Source: Thermococcus sp. (GTDB lineage: Archaea > Methanobacteriota_B > Thermococci > Thermococcales > Thermococcaceae). Taken from it: a stretch of 14,323 nucleotides of DNA. Positions 12,028 to 14,323 of the stretch are shown piece by piece. The stretch lies in assembly GCA_027074805.1 (NCBI GenBank), contig JALTCK010000167.1, positions 1 to 14,323 on the forward strand, given 5' to 3'. The stretch's first letter is position 1, and the number at the start of each line of letters is the position of its first letter. The notes under the pieces are model-generated. The model was not told the origin of the DNA. It made no database searches and saw only the letters and a list, made by a program, of their open reading frames with translations. Position numbers and translations under genes: made by a program.

Positions 12028-12882
12028 ATGAACCCGGAGAGGAAAGGATCTTTATTTGCAGCCGCTGGAATGTTCCTGTATGGCATTGAACCGGTTGTCA
12101 TAAACGCCAATTCCTCTAGTCCTATAACCTTTGCGGCACTATCTGTTTCACTGGCTGCTCTTGTGCTCTGGCTGGTTGGTAGAAGAAATATCCTAGAAGA
12201 CATTCGCTCAAAACCAGGGTTTTTGAAATATGGTCTCTTCATGGGGCTCTTCGGCACGGCACTTGCGTATCTCAGTTACTCATTTGGAGCGATGATGAGC
12301 ACGGCTATAAATGCTGCCTTGATTACGAGGAGTGAAATTTTATGGTCGTTTCTTCTGTCGTGGGCTTTCCTTGGGGAGAGAATTGGGAAATCCCACATTT
12401 TCTACGGCACACTTCTAGTTCTTGGACTTGCTTTGGTGATAACGCAGGGAAGGGCCATGGTTCCACACTTTGGCGACGTAATTCTTCTGCTCGTTCCCTT
12501 CTTCTGGCAGGTCGCTCATGTGTTAGCCAAGAAAACGCCCTACCACCCGATCACCATAGCAACGCTTAGGAACACCTTCGGGGCACTCTTCATCCTGCCA
12601 TTTGCTTTCATAACAGGTCCCCAGTTTTCAATGTATGCTCCTCTGGAGGGCATGGTGATAGCCCTCGGTCAGATCCTGTGGTACAGCTCGATAAAGCTCA
12701 TAAATCTTTCAAAAGCCACCCTGATAATCACTCCAGCTCCGGCAATCGCCATAGCCTTGGGGATTCTTATGGGACAACCTTTTACGGTATACCATGTTGT
12801 TGGTTTTTTGCTTATCTCCTTCGCCACAGTGGGAGCCTCACGGCTTAGGAGTGAAGTCAAAAGTGGAGGTATGCTCGTATAA
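12028..12882 (+). CDS. EamA-family (DMT superfamily) transporter
   Basis: A 284-residue integral membrane protein with about ten hydrophobic segments in two tandem EamA-like halves (about 7-137 and 146-275). Typical landmarks are the first helix SLFAAAGMFLYGIEPVVI, the end of repeat one with SEILWSFLLSWAFLGERIGK (helix 4, then the ExxG/ER-type loop), and the same pattern in repeat two (PAPAIAIALGILMGQPFT). It acts in the cytoplasmic membrane as a drug/metabolite-type exporter or permease; the substrate cannot be inferred. The frame is open back to 11941, but the promoter geometry fixes ATG 12028. The upstream spacer carries candidate regulator sites, so expression is likely controlled. The last 26 bases overlap the 3' end of the glycosyltransferase gene on the other strand. 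Confidence 0.88.
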   Translation: MNPERKGSLFAAAGMFLYGIEPVVINANSSSPITFAALSVSLAALVLWLVGRRNILEDIRSKPGFLKYGLFMGLFGTALAYLSYSFGAMMSTAINAALITRSEILWSFLLSWAFLGERIGKSHIFYGTLLVLGLALVITQGRAMVPHFGDVILLLVPFFWQVAHVLAKKTPYHPITIATLRNTFGALFILPFAFITGPQFSMYAPLEGMVIALGQILWYSSIKLINLSKATLIITPAPAIAIALGILMGQPFTVYHVVGFLLISFATVGASRLRSEVKSGGMLV

Positions 12883-13522
12883 ATCTCAGGACATCCCGGA
12901 CTTTAAATCGCCCTTCTCTATTCGGATCATAGATAACTTCAACGGGCACCTCCTTTATCCTTGCCTTCATCTTTGCAGCCTTCAGAAGCATTTCTGTCTC
13001 AACCTCGTACCTATCGCTCTCTATTGTGGGCAGAAACTCCCGCCGGAAGGCCCGAAAACCGCTCTGGGTATCGTAGACGTACTGGCGCAGCTTGAGCCTT
13101 ATCAGCCGTGTCGTTATTATGTTGCTGAACCTCCTGTGAAGGGGTCTCTGGCTCACGTCCCCCTTCCTGGCGCCGATGACCATATCTGCCTCACCGGAGA
13201 GTATCGGCTCCACGAGGCTTATTATCTCCCGGGGTTTATGCTGACCGTCGGCGTCCATAAAGACCACAACGTCGCCGCTGGAGTGTTTAACCCCCTCACG
13301 CATTGCGCAGCCTTTACCGCAGTTTTTCTCAAGCCTGATGACCTTTATTCGCTCATCCCTCTCGGAGAATGCCTTGGCAACCTTATACGTCCCATCGCTT
13401 GAGCCATCGTCAACCACTATGACCTCGTCAACGAAGTCGGGAATCCCCTCAAGAACCTTCGGGAGCATTGCCTCCTCGTTGTAAGCTGGTATGACGACGG
13501 TGATCCTTCTGCCCTTCAGCAT
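12857..13522 (-). CDS. Family 2 glycosyltransferase (dolichol-phosphate mannose synthase-like)
   Basis: A 221-residue GT-A fold enzyme. Visible motifs: VVIPAYNEEAMLPKVL at 9-24; VVDDGSSDGT at 36-45 for nucleotide-sugar binding; FMDADGQHKP at 88-97 with the DAD metal-binding acids at 90-92; DTQSGFRAFRR at 151-161; and YEVETEML at 172-179 with an acid in the acceptor region. This is the pattern of polyprenyl-phosphate hexose synthases (Dpm1/DPG-type), which move a sugar from a nucleotide donor to dolichol phosphate on the cytoplasmic face of the membrane. No C-terminal transmembrane helices are present, as in the short Dpm1 class. It is a possible supplier for the N-glycosylation implied by the sequon-rich surface protein, but the sugar is unknown. 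The ATG directly follows the panB stop codon, so translation is probably coupled. Confidence 0.88.
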   Translation of the reverse strand: MLKGRRITVVIPAYNEEAMLPKVLEGIPDFVDEVIVVDDGSSDGTYKVAKAFSERDERIKVIRLEKNCGKGCAMREGVKHSSGDVVVFMDADGQHKPREIISLVEPILSGEADMVIGARKGDVSQRPLHRRFSNIITTRLIRLKLRQYVYDTQSGFRAFRREFLPTIESDRYEVETEMLLKAAKMKARIKEVPVEVIYDPNREGRFKVRDVLRFIRAYLHF

Positions 13523-14323
13523 CTACTCATCCTCTCCGAGCCTTTCGATGGCTCTCTGGGCTTTTCTCCTGAAGTCATCCTTATCGAGGAACTCCCAGTA
13601 GTGCTCCCTCGCCGGGAACCTGCCTTCTTTTACGTCCTCCCGATAGTTCTCAAGGGCAAGCCTTATCATCCCGCCGATGTCTGCGTATTTCTTGACGAAG
13701 GGAGGGGTGTTCTCGTAGATTCCTAGGAGGTCATGCCAGACAAGAACCTGACCGTCCACGTACGGCCCGGCACCGATTCCGATGGTGGGGATCGAGACCT
13801 CCTCTGTCACGAGCTTCGCAACATCGGCCAGGGTAAATTCAAGGACAACGGCAAAGGCACCGACCTTCTCAAGTGCCTTGGCATCGCGGAGTATCTCCTC
13901 GATTTCCTCCTCGGTCTCTCCCATCAGCCGGTAGCCGCCGAGGCGGAGGTATCTCTGGGGAGTGAGCCCCGTGTGCCCCATTACCGGAATACCCATCCTG
14001 ACCAGCTTCCTCACGAGCTTCCTGTGGTCGTAGCCGCCCTCTATCTTCACCGCATCCGCCCCGGCCTGTACGAGCTTAATTGCATTTTTAACACCCTCAT
14101 CGGTATCGACCTCGTAGCTCCCGAAGGGCATATCCGCTAAAACCAGCGCCCGCTTTACCGCCCTCGCAACGGCCCTGGTGTGGAAGACCATCTGGTTCAT
14201 CGTGACGTTCAGCGTGTTTTCCTCCCCGTAGACAACCATCCCAAGGGAGTCGCCGATGAAGATTATGTCCATCCCTGCCCTGTCGGCTATGAGCGCTGAG
14301 GGATAATCGTAAGCGGTTATCAT
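13523..14323 (-). CDS. panB: Ketopantoate hydroxymethyltransferase (3-methyl-2-oxobutanoate hydroxymethyltransferase), 5' end outside the window
   Basis: The 266 codons seen encode nearly all of PanB, which adds a hydroxymethyl group from methylene-tetrahydro(methano)pterin to 2-oxoisovalerate, the first step toward pantoate and coenzyme A. Magnesium ligands are D25 (FIGDSLGMV), D64 (LADMPFGSY) and E95 (VKIEGG), and the catalytic Glu is E162 (VVLEFTL). Their spacing (39, 31, 67) is nearly the same as in E. coli PanB (D45, D84, E114, E181). The conserved IGIGAGPYVDGQVLVWHDLL stretch follows. Family proteins have roughly 15-20 residues before the ITAYDYPSA segment, so the ATG at the window edge is probably an internal Met and the gene continues beyond base 14323. 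It heads a transcript with the glycosyltransferase gene; the two are unrelated by pathway. Confidence 0.94.
   Translation of the reverse strand: MITAYDYPSALIADRAGMDIIFIGDSLGMVVYGEENTLNVTMNQMVFHTRAVARAVKRALVLADMPFGSYEVDTDEGVKNAIKLVQAGADAVKIEGGYDHRKLVRKLVRMGIPVMGHTGLTPQRYLRLGGYRLMGETEEEIEEILRDAKALEKVGAFAVVLEFTLADVAKLVTEEVSIPTIGIGAGPYVDGQVLVWHDLLGIYENTPPFVKKYADIGGMIRLALENYREDVKEGRFPAREHYWEFLDKDDFRRKAQRAIERLGEDE

Noticed and set aside
14321..14323. ATG at the window edge as the true start of panB
   Set aside because: PanB proteins have about 15-20 residues before the TAYDYPSA segment, so this is most likely an internal Met.
1..14323. CRISPR arrays, insertion sequences, integrases, toxin-antitoxin pairs
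   Set aside because: No regularly spaced repeats, terminal inverted repeats, transposase or integrase motifs, or recognisable toxin families were seen on either strand.

Overview
The window comes from a hyperthermophilic euryarchaeon of the Thermococcales (Thermococcus or Pyrococcus type). The evidence is an archaeal ABCE1/Rli1 gene, archaeal TATA boxes 25-40 bp upstream of starts, GGTGA-type ribosome binding sites mixed with leaderless genes, a 77-nt tRNA-Thr with encoded CCA, an archaeal-style PanB, and very tight gene packing. No CRISPR array, insertion sequence, integrase or rRNA was seen.

Left part (1-4382, all minus strand): the start of a class II glutamine amidotransferase (cut by the window edge), a HypE/PurM-fold (AIR synthase-like) protein without the C-terminal cysteine of true HypE, a secreted CWB2-domain protein rich in N-glycosylation sequons, and ABCE1, the ribosome-splitting ATPase. 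ABCE1 is divergent from an 81-residue small protein gene (4466-4711); both appear to share one TATA region.

Middle part (4466-9113, plus strand): after the small gene comes a 333-bp gap holding only doubtful ORFs, then a second, shorter secreted CWB2 paralogue, a large SF2 helicase of the Hrq1/MrfA type with a C-terminal cysteine cluster, a 188-bp gap with overlapping inverted repeats, and a two-helix membrane protein.

Right part (9188-14323): a minus-strand pair (HAD phosphatase-like protein, then a YigZ/IMPACT-family protein) is divergent from a PAP2/inositol-phosphorylceramide-synthase-like membrane enzyme. This is followed by tRNA-Thr(CGU), a small membrane-anchored extracellular protein on the minus strand, and an EamA/DMT transporter with an elaborate AT-rich upstream region. 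The DMT gene runs tail-to-tail into a family 2 glycosyltransferase, which is directly abutted by panB (coenzyme A biosynthesis; its N-terminus lies outside the window).

Most of this is ordinary Thermococcales chromosome: translation recycling, DNA repair, CoA synthesis, envelope proteins and transport. No new multi-gene system is evident. The least explained parts are the pair of CWB2 surface proteins on either side of ABCE1, the Cys-less HypE paralogue, the small genes of unknown function, and the repeat-bearing intergenic regions at 8629-8825 and 11842-12027.
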